DNA from: Jeotgalibacillus haloalkalitolerans
Lineage (GTDB): Bacteria; Bacillota; Bacilli; Bacillales; Jeotgalibacillaceae
Reading direction: 5' to 3'
DNA: 64,000 nucleotides
Assembly: GCF_034427455.1 (NCBI RefSeq)
Contig: NZ_JAXQNN010000003.1
Span: 62,001-126,000 of the forward strand
A program made the translations under genes and the position numbers. Under the pieces are notes generated by a model. The model was not told where the DNA came from. It did no database searches and was given only the letters and a program-made list of their open reading frames with translations. Below, one piece after another: positions 1 to 8,481 of this stretch (within the stretch, counting starts at the first letter, position 1; each line of letters opens with the position of its first letter).

Positions 1-65
1 TTAGGAAGGCCGTTTTAAGTGAGAGATGACGATCATGCTCAAATGTTTCGTGTAAAGGACCAAAA

Positions 66-114
66 AAATTGTTTATAACACAAGGAACAATTTGGATGGG
101 AAAAGGGATATAAT
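66..114 (+). promoter_or_regulatory. Inverted repeat and -10 element before the first gene
   Basis: Two perfect 8-base arms, AAATTGTT (66-73) and AACAATTT (86-93), form an inverted repeat. A TATAAT hexamer follows at 109-114. No good -35 lies 17 bases upstream of it, so the promoter may need an activator, or the repeat may be a repressor site. It directly precedes the gene starting at 150. Function is inferred only from position and symmetry. Confidence 0.4.
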
Positions 115-149
115 GATGAAGTGAGTCGAAAGTCATGGGGGGTAAATAG

Positions 150-1022
150 ATGACAATAAATGAAATAAACTTTTTGGGATATTATAAAAATCGTGATTTA
201 TTAGGGAGTAATTCATGGGAAAGCTTTAACAATTATAAGCTGTTAAATGCTGAACAGTTAAAATTCGATTGTGACCGTTCAAATGAAACAAAAAAAGCGT
301 TAAAGAAGATATTTGGTGAGGCTCAATATACTGATACACTGATTAGTCCGCAAAGCTATGTAACGCTTTACATGCGGTATTATCATTCAGATTTATTAGC
401 GTATAGCGAACGCTATAAGAAATTAATTGTGCCGGACATTTCAGGGTTAAAAAAGCAAATGGTGAGTGAAGGAATAGCTCAAAATACTGGAAAAATTAAA
501 AATCAGGCAGTATGGGCATTTTTTGCTAAGAAAAATGATATTCATGTCCATGAATCGATGCTGGATTTTTTACAGGCAGTATATACATTGCCTAACTTCA
601 GCAGTGTATGTCGTGGCTTTAATATCGGCAGGGCTGCTAAAACGAAAGATAACTTTATTATTGCTCTGCACCATATTTATCATTACTTTAAAAATCGGGA
701 AGTGGAAAGTTCGAACTTAGACTCACGGGCTATTTTAACAAAGTTTTTAAGCTCGAATCATGTACGCCTGACGCAGGATGAAGTTGTAACAGAAGTGCAA
801 AACTGGCTGGACCGTCACTCAAGTTTCGCAAGTTTTATAGAGACATACTATTTACAGGATTTCCTTGAAGATCCCGGTAACACTCACTCCAGTCCGAAAG
901 AATTATGGGAGGGGATTTTTGATGGTAAGCTTCAGCCCTCTAAGCAAGAATTTATTCCGGCAATCACTTTCTTCACTGATGCAATAAAATCCAGAGGAGA
1001 TCGAATGAGTGCTGTTTACTAA
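150..1022 (+). CDS. Unrecognised protein, 290 aa
   Basis: I do not recognise this family. The ATG at 150 follows a GGGGGT Shine-Dalgarno sequence at about 9 bases. The protein looks soluble and mostly helical, with no signal peptide or membrane segment, and has an aromatic-rich middle (HHIYHYF near residue 175). Base use is more AT-rich than the genes from 2.2 kb on, a mild hint of transfer. Its stop codon overlaps an ATG in the sequence TAATG (1020-1024), which suggests that the next gene was once translationally coupled to it. The two genes may form one functional unit. Nothing in either sequence shows a catalytic motif, so no function is proposed. Confidence 0.6.
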   Translation: MTINEINFLGYYKNRDLLGSNSWESFNNYKLLNAEQLKFDCDRSNETKKALKKIFGEAQYTDTLISPQSYVTLYMRYYHSDLLAYSERYKKLIVPDISGLKKQMVSEGIAQNTGKIKNQAVWAFFAKKNDIHVHESMLDFLQAVYTLPNFSSVCRGFNIGRAAKTKDNFIIALHHIYHYFKNREVESSNLDSRAILTKFLSSNHVRLTQDEVVTEVQNWLDRHSSFASFIETYYLQDFLEDPGNTHSSPKELWEGIFDGKLQPSKQEFIPAITFFTDAIKSRGDRMSAVY

Positions 1023-1119
1023 TGTAAGAATTCATAGCTGAAAAATACGTATTAGCAGGCAGCAAAGATCATGATTTTATCTTATCACTGCCACTAATTC
1101 GATTGATGTAAAGAATGGG

Positions 1120-1929
1120 ATGATACGTCCTGTCAATGGTTTAGCCAGCAAGAAATTTATGCGACGTTTGTTAAAGGGGAGATTAGCATTGGGAGAGACA
1201 ATTAAAGCTTTAATGTTTGATTTTACAAGAGATAATCTGAATGCGTATGAAGTAGATAAAGCGATGCTGACTTCTGGGGAAAACCTGTTAAGTGATATCA
1301 TGCAATTTGAAAGCATGAAATACATTGAATCCCCATTCACCAGGTTAATTGACATAGAATGTGATTACGCTAATAACCTCATTAAAGATGAAAAAATGAG
1401 TACTATTTTAGGGATAGATAAAGAAAATCTTTTCCATTATTATTTTTTCGATCGTATAAATAAAAAATCACACTCATCTACAAAGACCTATTTGAGTGCT
1501 GGTCATCCTGGAGAGTTTAGTATCCTGGCAAGTAAAACGATGCTTGAAGCAGGGGATCCTATTTTTGAAATACGTTTTAAACTGGAGGAGAAATGGTCTT
1601 CTTGGCAAGCAATCGCCGGTAAGTTTATTGTTGCGCAGAACTATCGATTCGGTCCTGGAGGTGTCGCTGAAGTCTACCATTCGATGACTGAAAAAGAAAT
1701 AGAAAGCTTCAAACAGACATTTCAGATCAGATATAGTGGCTCTATCAGGTTAGCGTTAAACATGCCCGATACACTACGGAGAATGATTAACGATCCATTT
1801 GATCGTGATATTAGAAAATTGATTGATCCACATACTTTTCAAATATTGTTTGATTCGCAATTAATGCATGAGTTTTCTAGTGAAAAAAGTCAAGAGATCT
1901 GGAGTAAATTTGAAACCCGCTATAGATAA
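1120..1929 (+). CDS. Unrecognised protein, 5' end apparently damaged
   Basis: The frame gives 269 residues from ATG 1120, but no ribosome binding site precedes that ATG. Coding-like sequence continues upstream in the same frame back to 1075. It then appears to continue in another frame (1028-1075) that reaches an ATG at 1022 overlapping the previous stop codon. That older reading frame is broken by a TAA as its second codon (1025-1027) and by an apparent loss of one T in the run at 1075-1078. Either the gene is a pseudogene or sequencing errors are present. The rest of the frame is intact and ends normally. No domain is recognised. Confidence 0.5.
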   Translation: MIRPVNGLASKKFMRRLLKGRLALGETIKALMFDFTRDNLNAYEVDKAMLTSGENLLSDIMQFESMKYIESPFTRLIDIECDYANNLIKDEKMSTILGIDKENLFHYYFFDRINKKSHSSTKTYLSAGHPGEFSILASKTMLEAGDPIFEIRFKLEEKWSSWQAIAGKFIVAQNYRFGPGGVAEVYHSMTEKEIESFKQTFQIRYSGSIRLALNMPDTLRRMINDPFDRDIRKLIDPHTFQILFDSQLMHEFSSEKSQEIWSKFETRYR

Positions 1930-2077
1930 TATGCTGGTACAGCAGATATATATAACACATCTATCACAGTACATCGTATCAATGAGACTGTCCGGTCGGT
2001 CATCCTGACGACTAAAATAAATCAGACTCCTGGTTCCTGTTATATAGTTGCAGTCATCAGCTCAAAGGAGGATCCGA

Positions 2078-2200
2078 ATGTTTGAAGGAGTACAGCTTCC
2101 TGTCACGGCGACGCTAATTGCGGCGTCATACATAGTCATTTACCTGATTGACCGCTTGATCATGAAGGGAACATTAGCAGTTGCAGGTTTGTTGTTTTAA
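2078..2200 (+). CDS. Small membrane peptide, 40 aa
   Basis: An ATG at 2078 sits behind a strong AAAGGAGG site (2064-2071) at 6 bases. The 40-codon frame ends at TAA 2200. The peptide has a hydrophobic central segment (about residues 10-25: TLIAASYIVIYLIDR) and a hydrophobic C-terminus, so it probably spans the membrane once or twice. It lies directly before the gene at 2236 and may share its mRNA. The strong ribosome binding site is the main reason to believe it. Function is unknown. Confidence 0.5.
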   Translation: MFEGVQLPVTATLIAASYIVIYLIDRLIMKGTLAVAGLLF

Positions 2201-2235
2201 ACATAACGTTATAAACGCAGAGAAGGAGCGGTTTG

Positions 2236-2940
2236 ATGAAAAAGCGGTCTGAATTTGAAGCCTTCAATTGGATTAAGGAACAAACCATCCCGCTTCCGGA
2301 AAAGTGGGATGGATGCCGATTTAATCATCTGATTCCGCCTGTCTTTGAAGCATACTGTAAAATCATTCATCCGATTTACCGGGAGCTGAACGCACCGAAT
2401 GATCAGGTATCCTGGAGGGAAACAGGGTTTTCGGATGGGTATCTTCAGCCGGGGGAGCGGATCCTGCTTCGTGATCTCGCGGAAAAGTATGGGCTTAACG
2501 TAACTAAGGAGTTAGAGCTTGCATCAATTGACCGGAAGACCGGTGAAAGGCCGCGATATCTGATTGGCGGAGGGGAAGGGGTATTAGACTACAAGTCACT
2601 TCATCAGGTGATTGAGATCATGAAGCCATTTACGAAAAATATGACTTGTTATTTCTATTATCATCTGTTAAAAACCGCTGATTATGAGGACAAATTATTT
2701 GAAGGCAGGCTCATTGACATCAAGCAGCTTCTTACAATGGAAGAAGTGAACGAGAACCCGAGTTACTTCTGGCCGGAAGATCGAAGCTGGTGTTTTTACT
2801 CAGACATTGATTTGGATTTTACACTTGTCGGAGGTAGCCGGGAGATGATTGATGCGTTGATGGCTGATACGTGGCTTGAATGTATCGAGACGGATGCAGA
2901 CACGCGGGTGGATAATCAGGCTGATCAGCAGGAAATGTAA
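2236..2940 (+). CDS. Unrecognised cytoplasmic protein, 234 aa
   Basis: An in-frame TTG lies at 2233, but ATG 2236 has the correct 7-base spacing from AGAAGGAG (2221-2228), so it is taken as the start. The product is soluble and acidic at its C-terminus, rich in aromatic residues (FYYHLL, YFWPEDRSWCFYSD near residues 140-195), with no membrane segment or signal peptide. The C-terminal acidic tail recalls SMI1/KNR4-like immunity or DUF proteins, but I cannot assign a family. It is followed by a membrane protein 47 bases downstream, probably in the same transcript, which ends at the hairpin at 3434-3477. Confidence 0.7.
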   Translation: MKKRSEFEAFNWIKEQTIPLPEKWDGCRFNHLIPPVFEAYCKIIHPIYRELNAPNDQVSWRETGFSDGYLQPGERILLRDLAEKYGLNVTKELELASIDRKTGERPRYLIGGGEGVLDYKSLHQVIEIMKPFTKNMTCYFYYHLLKTADYEDKLFEGRLIDIKQLLTMEEVNENPSYFWPEDRSWCFYSDIDLDFTLVGGSREMIDALMADTWLECIETDADTRVDNQADQQEM

Positions 2941-2987
2941 GGCAGCAAGTGTATGACTTAATTTGATTGCAGGAGATGTGACAGACG

Positions 2988-3410
2988 ATGATTTTGAGAA
3001 AATTGATAGGTGTCTTTGTGGCGAGTCTTGCTACCATGTTCTTTTTTGCTGCCTGGCAGTATCAGACTGATCCATCCAATAGTTTCTGGGGCTGGTTCTG
3101 GTTTGTCGGGTTATACATTATTCCGTTCGTCTTATTTTACGGAATGCTGGTTTCTTTATTATCAGATATCCTGATCGGGAAATTCATTCATTACCCAAGG
3201 ATGCTCTCTGCATTTATATTTCATTTGTTTTTTGGTGTGATATTTACCTTTGTAATCTATTTATTTCATGACACTTCTTTCGTTCAGTATTGGAATGAGG
3301 GCGGAGAGATCGTCATGATTGGAGCGGTTTTGAGTGCGTTGGTATTCTGGTTCGTTGATGAATTGCTGCGTAAGGTATTGGATCTTGAAAAAATCCAGCG
3401 CGCAATGTGA
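2988..3410 (+). CDS. Four-helix membrane protein, 140 aa
   Basis: A small integral membrane protein with four hydrophobic segments at about residues 5-24, 36-62, 72-93 and 104-123, and an amphipathic C-terminal tail. It starts at ATG 2988, with GGAGATG 13-19 bases upstream as the nearest Shine-Dalgarno-like sequence. No catalytic motif is visible and I do not recognise the family. It is the last gene before the bidirectional terminator at 3434, and is convergent with the gene at 3519-4004. Confidence 0.65.
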   Translation: MILRKLIGVFVASLATMFFFAAWQYQTDPSNSFWGWFWFVGLYIIPFVLFYGMLVSLLSDILIGKFIHYPRMLSAFIFHLFFGVIFTFVIYLFHDTSFVQYWNEGGEIVMIGAVLSALVFWFVDELLRKVLDLEKIQRAM

Positions 3411-3433
3411 TCCCCGTGAGAAAGTAAATCATC

Positions 3434-3477
3434 AAACAATAAAAAGTGACCTCCTGTAAGGTCGCTTTTTATTGTTT
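3434..3477. terminator. Bidirectional intrinsic terminator
   Basis: Arms at 3434-3451 and 3460-3477 pair over about 18 bases with one G-U, around the loop TCCTGTAA. A/T-rich ends give a U-tract in both directions (GCTTTTTATTG on the plus strand). It lies between the convergent genes ending at 3410 and 3519. Confidence 0.85.
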
Positions 3478-3518
3478 AAAATGGTGATGTTAATCGTAGA
3501 AAACAGTTTGCCAGCCTC

Positions 3519-4004
3519 TCAGGCCTGTTCATCGTCAGGCATGTCAATGTTCACTTCTTCTCCCTGCGGCACAATCATATAATGCACTTCACCGACAGCA
3601 GCATCAAGTATCCTGTCAGCTGGCACCTCGCTTACACCCTCAATCGGTTCATGGTTTCCATAAGCATATACTACTTTATTTCCGTTCTGCAGATCAAAAC
3701 CGTCACTTGAATATGTACCCTCAGAATTCATATGATATGTACTCTCTTCGCGTACCCAGCCATCTTCACCTTCTGCAAATAGTGCAAGGCCGACACCGGA
3801 ATCGTCACCGTTTTCCAATGCGAAAAAAGTCAGTTTCCCATATTCCGTATCAACTTCATCAAGGATGCCTGCATAATCATCTGTCAGATTGGCCAGCTGC
3901 TCTTCAATGTTTAACGACTGCTCGCTCTGATTAAAAAATGCAACGATCCCAAATGCTGCAAGAAACACAAATAGATAAAACGCAATCCACAAAATCCTTC
4001 TCAA
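3519..4004 (-). CDS. Membrane-anchored or secreted protein, 161 aa
   Basis: The start is a TTG (4004-4002) 7-8 bases behind AGGAGG. Residues 4-24 form a hydrophobic signal-anchor (ILWIAFYLFVFLAAFGIVAFF). The rest is an acidic extracytoplasmic domain with no cysteine and no recognised motif. It resembles the many small exported proteins of bacilli with a single N-terminal helix. It is divergent from the Rrf2 regulator at 4226, sharing a 220-base promoter region. No function can be assigned. Confidence 0.65.
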   Translation of the reverse strand: MRRILWIAFYLFVFLAAFGIVAFFNQSEQSLNIEEQLANLTDDYAGILDEVDTEYGKLTFFALENGDDSGVGLALFAEGEDGWVREESTYHMNSEGTYSSDGFDLQNGNKVVYAYGNHEPIEGVSEVPADRILDAAVGEVHYMIVPQGEEVNIDMPDDEQA

Positions 4005-4176
4005 GAGTATCCCTCCTCTAAATATTGGGAATGAATCTACTTAATATTAACATACATGTTTAAAGCTGAGTTGCTCTGAATAATTCTACGGGAGTCAATT
4101 TCAGTTCCAGGTCACTGATTATATAATTCAATTAATAGACATTTTCAACTACCAGTGCTAAACTCAAATAAATTAA

Positions 4177-4200
4177 AGATATCAAGAGTCTTTAATATCT
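4177..4200. promoter_or_regulatory. Palindromic operator for the Rrf2 regulator
   Basis: Half-sites AGATATCAA (4177-4185) and TTAATATCT (4192-4200) form a 9-base dyad with one G-T mismatch and a 6-base spacer. The site ends 25 bases before the Rrf2 start codon. Rrf2 proteins typically bind such AT-rich dyads near their own promoters, so autoregulation is likely. A related site lies after the operon at 6160. Confidence 0.55.
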
Positions 4201-4225
4201 CTTTTCAACCCCCCGGGAGGTCATC

Positions 4226-4633
4226 ATGAAATATTCAAACGCAACTAACTATGCATTGCATACAATGGTTTATCTAACAATTCAGCAGGGAGAAAAGCTG
4301 GTAGGCGTGCAGGAGCTGGCTGATATGCAGCGGCTTTCACCAACGTATTTATCAAAAATTTTAACGAAACTTGCGAAGGCTGGTCTGATTGAGTCTACGC
4401 CTGGTGCGAAGGGAGGTTACAAAATCTCGAGAACTAAGCATGATATCTCTTTTCTGGATGTGATCAATGCAATCGAGGGTGAGACTAGCTTATTTGACTG
4501 TACAATCCATCATGAAGGCTGTCTGATTGAAAATGTGATGAGAAATGCAGAGGAGAATATGAAGACTGAACTGAAATCCAGGCTGTTAGTTGATATTGCT
4601 AAAGAAGCGGAAGCAGGGATGAAAAAAAGTTAA
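4226..4633 (+). CDS. Rrf2-family transcriptional regulator
   Basis: This is a 135-residue winged-helix regulator of normal Rrf2 length. The recognition region is ELADMQRLSPTYLSKILTKL (about residues 30-49), followed by the wing GAKGGYKIS. Two cysteines lie in the C-terminal half (FDCTIHHEGC, about 92-101), at the place where Rrf2 proteins such as IscR, NsrR and CymR differ. Three clustered cysteines for an Fe-S cluster are absent, so a redox or thiol sensor is more likely than an Fe-S sensor. It leads an operon with a thioredoxin-reductase-like flavoprotein, which supports a redox role. The start ATG follows GGGAGG. A palindrome at 4177-4200 is its likely operator. Confidence 0.9.
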   Translation: MKYSNATNYALHTMVYLTIQQGEKLVGVQELADMQRLSPTYLSKILTKLAKAGLIESTPGAKGGYKISRTKHDISFLDVINAIEGETSLFDCTIHHEGCLIENVMRNAEENMKTELKSRLLVDIAKEAEAGMKKS

Positions 4634-4654
4634 TTTAAAAAAGGAGTGGAGCGC

Positions 4655-5587
4655 ATGTTATTGGATTGTGCTGTGATTGGCGGTGGACCTGCCGGGCTGA
4701 ATGCTGCTTTGGTACTTGGGCGGTCCAGGCGCAAAACAGTTTTGTTTGATGATAATAAACCGAGAAATGCGGTTACACAGGAATCTCATGGGTTTATAAC
4801 CAGAGACGGAATTGACCCGCAGGAATTTAAGCGGATTGGGCAGGAGGAACTAAGCAAATATCCTGATGTAAGTATTGAAAGGCAGCGTGTACAGAGGATT
4901 ACGAAAGTAGACGGACAATTCAGTGTGGAAGCAGAGGGTGGCGAAGTTTTTCAGGCAAAAAAAGTGATTCTCGCTACTGGCTTCAAGGAGGCACTGCCTG
5001 ACATCCCTCGTGTTCATGAGTTCTACGGTAAGAGCCTGTTTGGCTGTCCCTTCTGTGATGGATGGGAATTGAAAGACCGTCCGCTTGCTATAATTGCAGA
5101 GGATCAGAAGGCCGTTCATATGGCAAAGCTGGTATCTAACTGGTCAGAGGGTTTAATCATATTTACCAATGGGCACCAGGTCATATCATCTGCAGAGAAG
5201 GCATTACTGGCCAGTAAAGGAATCGTAGTGAACGAAAAGAAAATCACTTCGTTAATTGGTAAAGAAGGACAGCTTGAAAAAATTCAGCTGGAGGACCAGA
5301 CTGAAGTGCTTCGCAAAGGTGGATTCGTCGCCTCAGAATGGAAGCAGGCAGCAACGTTTGAATATGATCTTGGTTATCAGTTAAATGAACAGGGCGGAAT
5401 TGAAACGGATCGTATGCAGCGAACTAAAACGCCAGGCGTATTTGCATGCGGCGATACCAGAATTTCCGGGGCATCTCAGTTGATTATGGCAGCAAGTGAA
5501 GGCAGTATGGCTGCAATTGCTGTAAATGCAGAGCTGGTCGAAGAGAAATTCAGTGAAAAGCCAGGACAGCAAAATAAGAAGGGGTGA
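4655..5587 (+). CDS. Thioredoxin-reductase-like FAD/NAD(P) oxidoreductase
   Basis: Flavoprotein of 310 residues. The N-terminal FAD-binding motif is GGGPAGLNAA (about residues 9-18), the redox-active pair is CPFC followed by DGWE (about residues 130-137), and the C-terminal FAD motif GVFACGD lies near residue 265. The NADPH-binding glycine motif between them is degraded, as in thioredoxin-reductase-like proteins of unknown electron donor. ATG 4655 is preferred over the in-frame GTG 4646, because the latter lies inside the Shine-Dalgarno sequence AAGGAG (4641-4646). The gene follows the Rrf2 gene by 21 bases and is expected to be under its control. The substrate is unknown. Its membership in a thiol-disulfide reductase family is clear. 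Confidence 0.85.
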   Translation: MLLDCAVIGGGPAGLNAALVLGRSRRKTVLFDDNKPRNAVTQESHGFITRDGIDPQEFKRIGQEELSKYPDVSIERQRVQRITKVDGQFSVEAEGGEVFQAKKVILATGFKEALPDIPRVHEFYGKSLFGCPFCDGWELKDRPLAIIAEDQKAVHMAKLVSNWSEGLIIFTNGHQVISSAEKALLASKGIVVNEKKITSLIGKEGQLEKIQLEDQTEVLRKGGFVASEWKQAATFEYDLGYQLNEQGGIETDRMQRTKTPGVFACGDTRISGASQLIMAASEGSMAAIAVNAELVEEKFSEKPGQQNKKG

Positions 5588-5592
5588 TGAAC

Positions 5593-6144
5593 ATGCATCA
5601 CGGGAAAGTATCGTATTTAGAAAGTCCTTCACGCAGAGAGGAATTTTCACCGGAGCAGCTGCTGGATATGATTCCGTTGAATGAGTCGGATCACGTGTTA
5701 GACTTTGGAGCCGGAACAGGTTACTTCACTATTCCTGCTGCAAAAAGGGTAGAAGGAAGAGTCTATGCAATGGATATTGATCCTGACATGCTTGAGATGA
5801 TCAATGAAAAGGTGGTGAAGGAGCAGCTCGACAATGTTGTCACTGTAGAGGGTAGCATGGAAGCACTTCCATCACCGGACGGTTCAATTGATGTCGTCAT
5901 TGCTTCACTCGTCTTACATGAGATCCAGCCACTCGCCGCATTACTTGAACAAATGAAAAAAATTTTAAAGAAAAATGGATACCTCATTTGTCTCGAGCTT
6001 GAACCAAAGAAAAGTTCAGGACATGCCCCGAGGATTACACAGGAGGGAATGAAGCGGGAAATGATTGAAGCTGGTTTCGATATAAAGGAAGTATATGTTC
6101 CTGCGGACTCTTTGTATTTGGTGATTGCACAAAAGGTTAAATAA
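5593..6144 (+). CDS. SAM-dependent class I methyltransferase
   Basis: A 183-residue methyltransferase. Motif I is VLDFGAGTGYF (about residues 35-45), the acidic end of strand 2 is YAMDIDPDML, and the post-motif region VEGSMEALPSPDGSID is typical of UbiE/COQ5-like small-molecule enzymes. Several starts are possible: ATG 5587 overlaps the previous stop, but ATG 5593 is better spaced from AAGGGG. Third gene of the Rrf2 operon. The target molecule cannot be read from sequence. Arsenite, tellurite or thiol compounds would fit the redox-stress context but are only guesses. Confidence 0.85.
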   Translation: MHHGKVSYLESPSRREEFSPEQLLDMIPLNESDHVLDFGAGTGYFTIPAAKRVEGRVYAMDIDPDMLEMINEKVVKEQLDNVVTVEGSMEALPSPDGSIDVVIASLVLHEIQPLAALLEQMKKILKKNGYLICLELEPKKSSGHAPRITQEGMKREMIEAGFDIKEVYVPADSLYLVIAQKVK

Positions 6145-6159
6145 TTTTTATTTAATTAG

Positions 6160-6178
6160 AGATATTAAGTGTCTTTAA
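6160..6178. promoter_or_regulatory. Second Rrf2-like operator site
   Basis: AGATATTAAGTGTCTTTAA matches the operator at 4177 (AGATATCAAGAGTCTTTAA) at 17 of 19 positions. It lies just after the methyltransferase gene, where no intact gene follows for about 350 bases, and 22 bases before a short reading frame (6200-6259). It may have served a gene that is now lost. Confidence 0.4.
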
Positions 6179-6199
6179 AGTATTTAATAGGAAAACTAT

Positions 6200-6259
6200 A
6201 TGTCTACTCCTTATCTTGAAAACAATTTTGAACATCCACTACAAAAATATATTGCGTAA
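6200..6259 (+). other. Short reading frame, possible gene remnant
   Basis: ATG 6200 follows TAGGAAA at about 6 bases and reads 19 codons (beginning MSTPYLENN) to TAA 6257-6259. Sequence after the stop has no long open frame up to the terminator at 6452. Given the Rrf2-like box directly upstream, this may be the 5' end of a decayed regulon member. The rest of 6145-6537 shows no gene. Confidence 0.25.
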
Positions 6260-6451
6260 AAGAAATCCAGTTATTCTGATCAGGTCATGGATATATCTAG
6301 TAGTAGTAAATGTTAGAGGACAGGGAGTTGAGCTGATTAAAAGCTGTTGTGGAGAGTGTTTTCGAGGAAGGCACGCAGACTGGAATCTGCAGAAGTGACC
6401 GTTTAGACAATCCATTTAAACAGTATGTATAAATAAGACTATTAAACGTTT

Positions 6452-6493
6452 AAAAATCCCGCACCATTCAATTGAATGATGCGGGATTTTTTA
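6452..6493. terminator. Intrinsic terminator
   Basis: Arms AAAAATCCCGCA and TGCGGGATTTTTT pair around a loop that itself contains the palindrome TTCAATTGAA. The T-run is on the plus strand, and the A-run gives a U-tail on the minus strand too, so it can serve the permease gene ending at 6538 (minus). Confidence 0.8.
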
Positions 6494-6537
6494 TTGTGAT
6501 CTTGCTTTGTTAACGTCAGCTTCTAAACTGAAGTTAA

Positions 6538-8481
6538 TTACAAAGCCACCCTAATCACTTTCTTATAATAAACCACCGACAAAATCCCAAAAATCGAATA
6601 CAGTCCGGCATACAGGACCATCACAATGATCATCGGCGTCCAGAGCTCGGTTCCGAAAAAGAACCAGCCTGACCGGACAGCGAAATAGCTGTGAAGTAAG
6701 CCGACTGCGAGCGGAATCCCGAAATTGATGATCTGTTTTTGGAAGATACCCTTTAGCAGATCCTGTCGTGTAAAGCCTAGCTTTCTCAGGATTCTGTAAT
6801 TCGGCTGTTCCTCGTCACCTTCTTCAACCTGCTTGAAGTAAAGAATGCAGCCTGATGTGATCAGGAAGGTGAGACCGAGGAAACCGACAACGAACATAAT
6901 AAAGCCCATGCTTAGTTTCTGCATACGTTCTGTAGAATATTGGGAGGCACTGCCGGCTTCTTCGCTGAATGGCATGCTGTTAAACAGCTCATCAGCTTTT
7001 TCCACAGTATCAGGGTCCTCTAATGTAAACCCGATATACATTTCATATTCCCGCTGAATTTCCTCATTTATATCTTCAGAAAGCCTGTCATATACTGTCT
7101 CATCAACGACCGCTACAGGTAAGCCGCCCGTGAAATAAGAGGGCAATATATATTCATCACTCAAGCCTGCGTATTCCTTTTCAACCTCACTTGTAGCGCC
7201 GTACAGTGTGAGTGTTCCTTCATTCTGAAGATTCATCAGGGCCTGCACCGCATCACTGGAACCTGAGAATAAAATCTCATCAACGCTGATATCAAGTCCT
7301 TCAATCTGAGCATCACTCACAACTGACATGTTTGTTGTTCCGCCGTCAAATTGAAAGTCTTCCATATCAGTACCGACAATCTCTTCAATACGGATGTCTG
7401 CCTGTATGACATCAATCTGCTTTTCACTATACGCAATTGAATTGTCATTTAATACCTCGCCAAATGCTTCTGCATTTTCTGCCTGGGCAAATGTAAAATC
7501 ATCAGGGGCAGAGGTCTGAGCCGTTCTTTCAGCAGAGTAGTAGGAGATATAGCTTAACGAGAGCAGTCCAATTGCCAGTGCTGACACCGTCGTAATAATC
7601 GTAAGCAGCATCGCGTTTGATTTCATACGGAACATAATTGAAGACAGCGACATGACCTGGTTGATATTCAGATAGCCGCCTTTATTCTTTCTGATCAGGT
7701 TAGCGATAAAGCTGACTGAACCTTTGTAGAAAAAGTACGTCCCGATGATTACACTCGCAAGGATAAAGATCATAGCTGAAAATAGCTGAGTGATAGATGA
7801 AAAATCTCCGTCAAACAGACGTGCCGATACATAATAGCCAGTCGCAATTAAGATGATCCCAAGCAGACCAATCAGAATTTCAACGAAGGACATCTTTTTC
7901 ACTCTGCTCTCAGCTTTACTTTTCACATGGAAAAGAGAAAGGATGCTCTGCCGCTTAATATACAGCAGGTTCATCACCATGATTAAAAGGTAGACGGCGC
8001 TGAATACAAGCAGGGTCTGGAGAAATGCCTGAACCGAAAAGTTAAGTGCTGCCGTCTCGTCCACACCGGTCAGGCTGAAAAAGATCATCGCCACTAACTT
8101 TGAAATCGCAAAGCCAAAACCTGTTCCAATGATCAGAGAGAGGTAGTAGAGCAATAGATTTTCAGCGCTCAGAATAAGAAAAATCCGGTTCTTTGTCATA
8201 CCGATCAGCTGAAACAGACCAATTTCTTTACTCCGCCGTTTGATAAATAAATTATTCGCATACAGCAGAAAGATTGAAACAATCCCGATTAACAGGACAG
8301 AAGCGGCCCTGATCCCTGCTGCGCCTCTTACCGAACCTTCAGCTTCATTCATTGAAGGATCAAACTGCAGTGTCACGAATGCAAAGTAGAGAGCAGCACT
8401 GAAAACCAATGCAAAGACATAAAGGTAATAGCTTTTCAGGTTCTTGCGAAAGCTCCTGAAGATCAGCTGATTAATGCTCAT
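6538..8481 (-). CDS. Bce-type ABC transporter permease (antimicrobial peptide resistance)
   Basis: 647-residue integral membrane protein of the FtsX/BceB class. It has an N-terminal helix, clustered helices through about residue 310, a long extracytoplasmic domain at about 310-530, and a final trio of helices, the BceB layout and length. Such permeases pair with a BceA-type ATPase to detach cell-wall-targeting peptides from lipid II cycle intermediates, and act as sensor for a BceS-type kinase. ATG 8481 is chosen: it lies inside the 3' end of the ATPase gene (11-base overlap) after GGGTGG, while the earlier in-frame GTG-rich extension lacks support. Last gene of the minus-strand module, terminated at 6452-6493. 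Confidence 0.9.
   Translation of the reverse strand: MSINQLIFRSFRKNLKSYYLYVFALVFSAALYFAFVTLQFDPSMNEAEGSVRGAAGIRAASVLLIGIVSIFLLYANNLFIKRRSKEIGLFQLIGMTKNRIFLILSAENLLLYYLSLIIGTGFGFAISKLVAMIFFSLTGVDETAALNFSVQAFLQTLLVFSAVYLLIMVMNLLYIKRQSILSLFHVKSKAESRVKKMSFVEILIGLLGIILIATGYYVSARLFDGDFSSITQLFSAMIFILASVIIGTYFFYKGSVSFIANLIRKNKGGYLNINQVMSLSSIMFRMKSNAMLLTIITTVSALAIGLLSLSYISYYSAERTAQTSAPDDFTFAQAENAEAFGEVLNDNSIAYSEKQIDVIQADIRIEEIVGTDMEDFQFDGGTTNMSVVSDAQIEGLDISVDEILFSGSSDAVQALMNLQNEGTLTLYGATSEVEKEYAGLSDEYILPSYFTGGLPVAVVDETVYDRLSEDINEEIQREYEMYIGFTLEDPDTVEKADELFNSMPFSEEAGSASQYSTERMQKLSMGFIMFVVGFLGLTFLITSGCILYFKQVEEGDEEQPNYRILRKLGFTRQDLLKGIFQKQIINFGIPLAVGLLHSYFAVRSGWFFFGTELWTPMIIVMVLYAGLYSIFGILSVVYYKKVIRVAL

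Noticed and set aside
1-149. End of an upstream gene at the left edge
   Set aside because: Short open frames reach the edge (for example ending TAA at 16-18), but too few codons are visible to support a gene.
6216-6398. 60-residue plus-strand frame after the methyltransferase
   Set aside because: No ribosome binding site and no coding character; a better-supported short frame starts at 6200 in another register.
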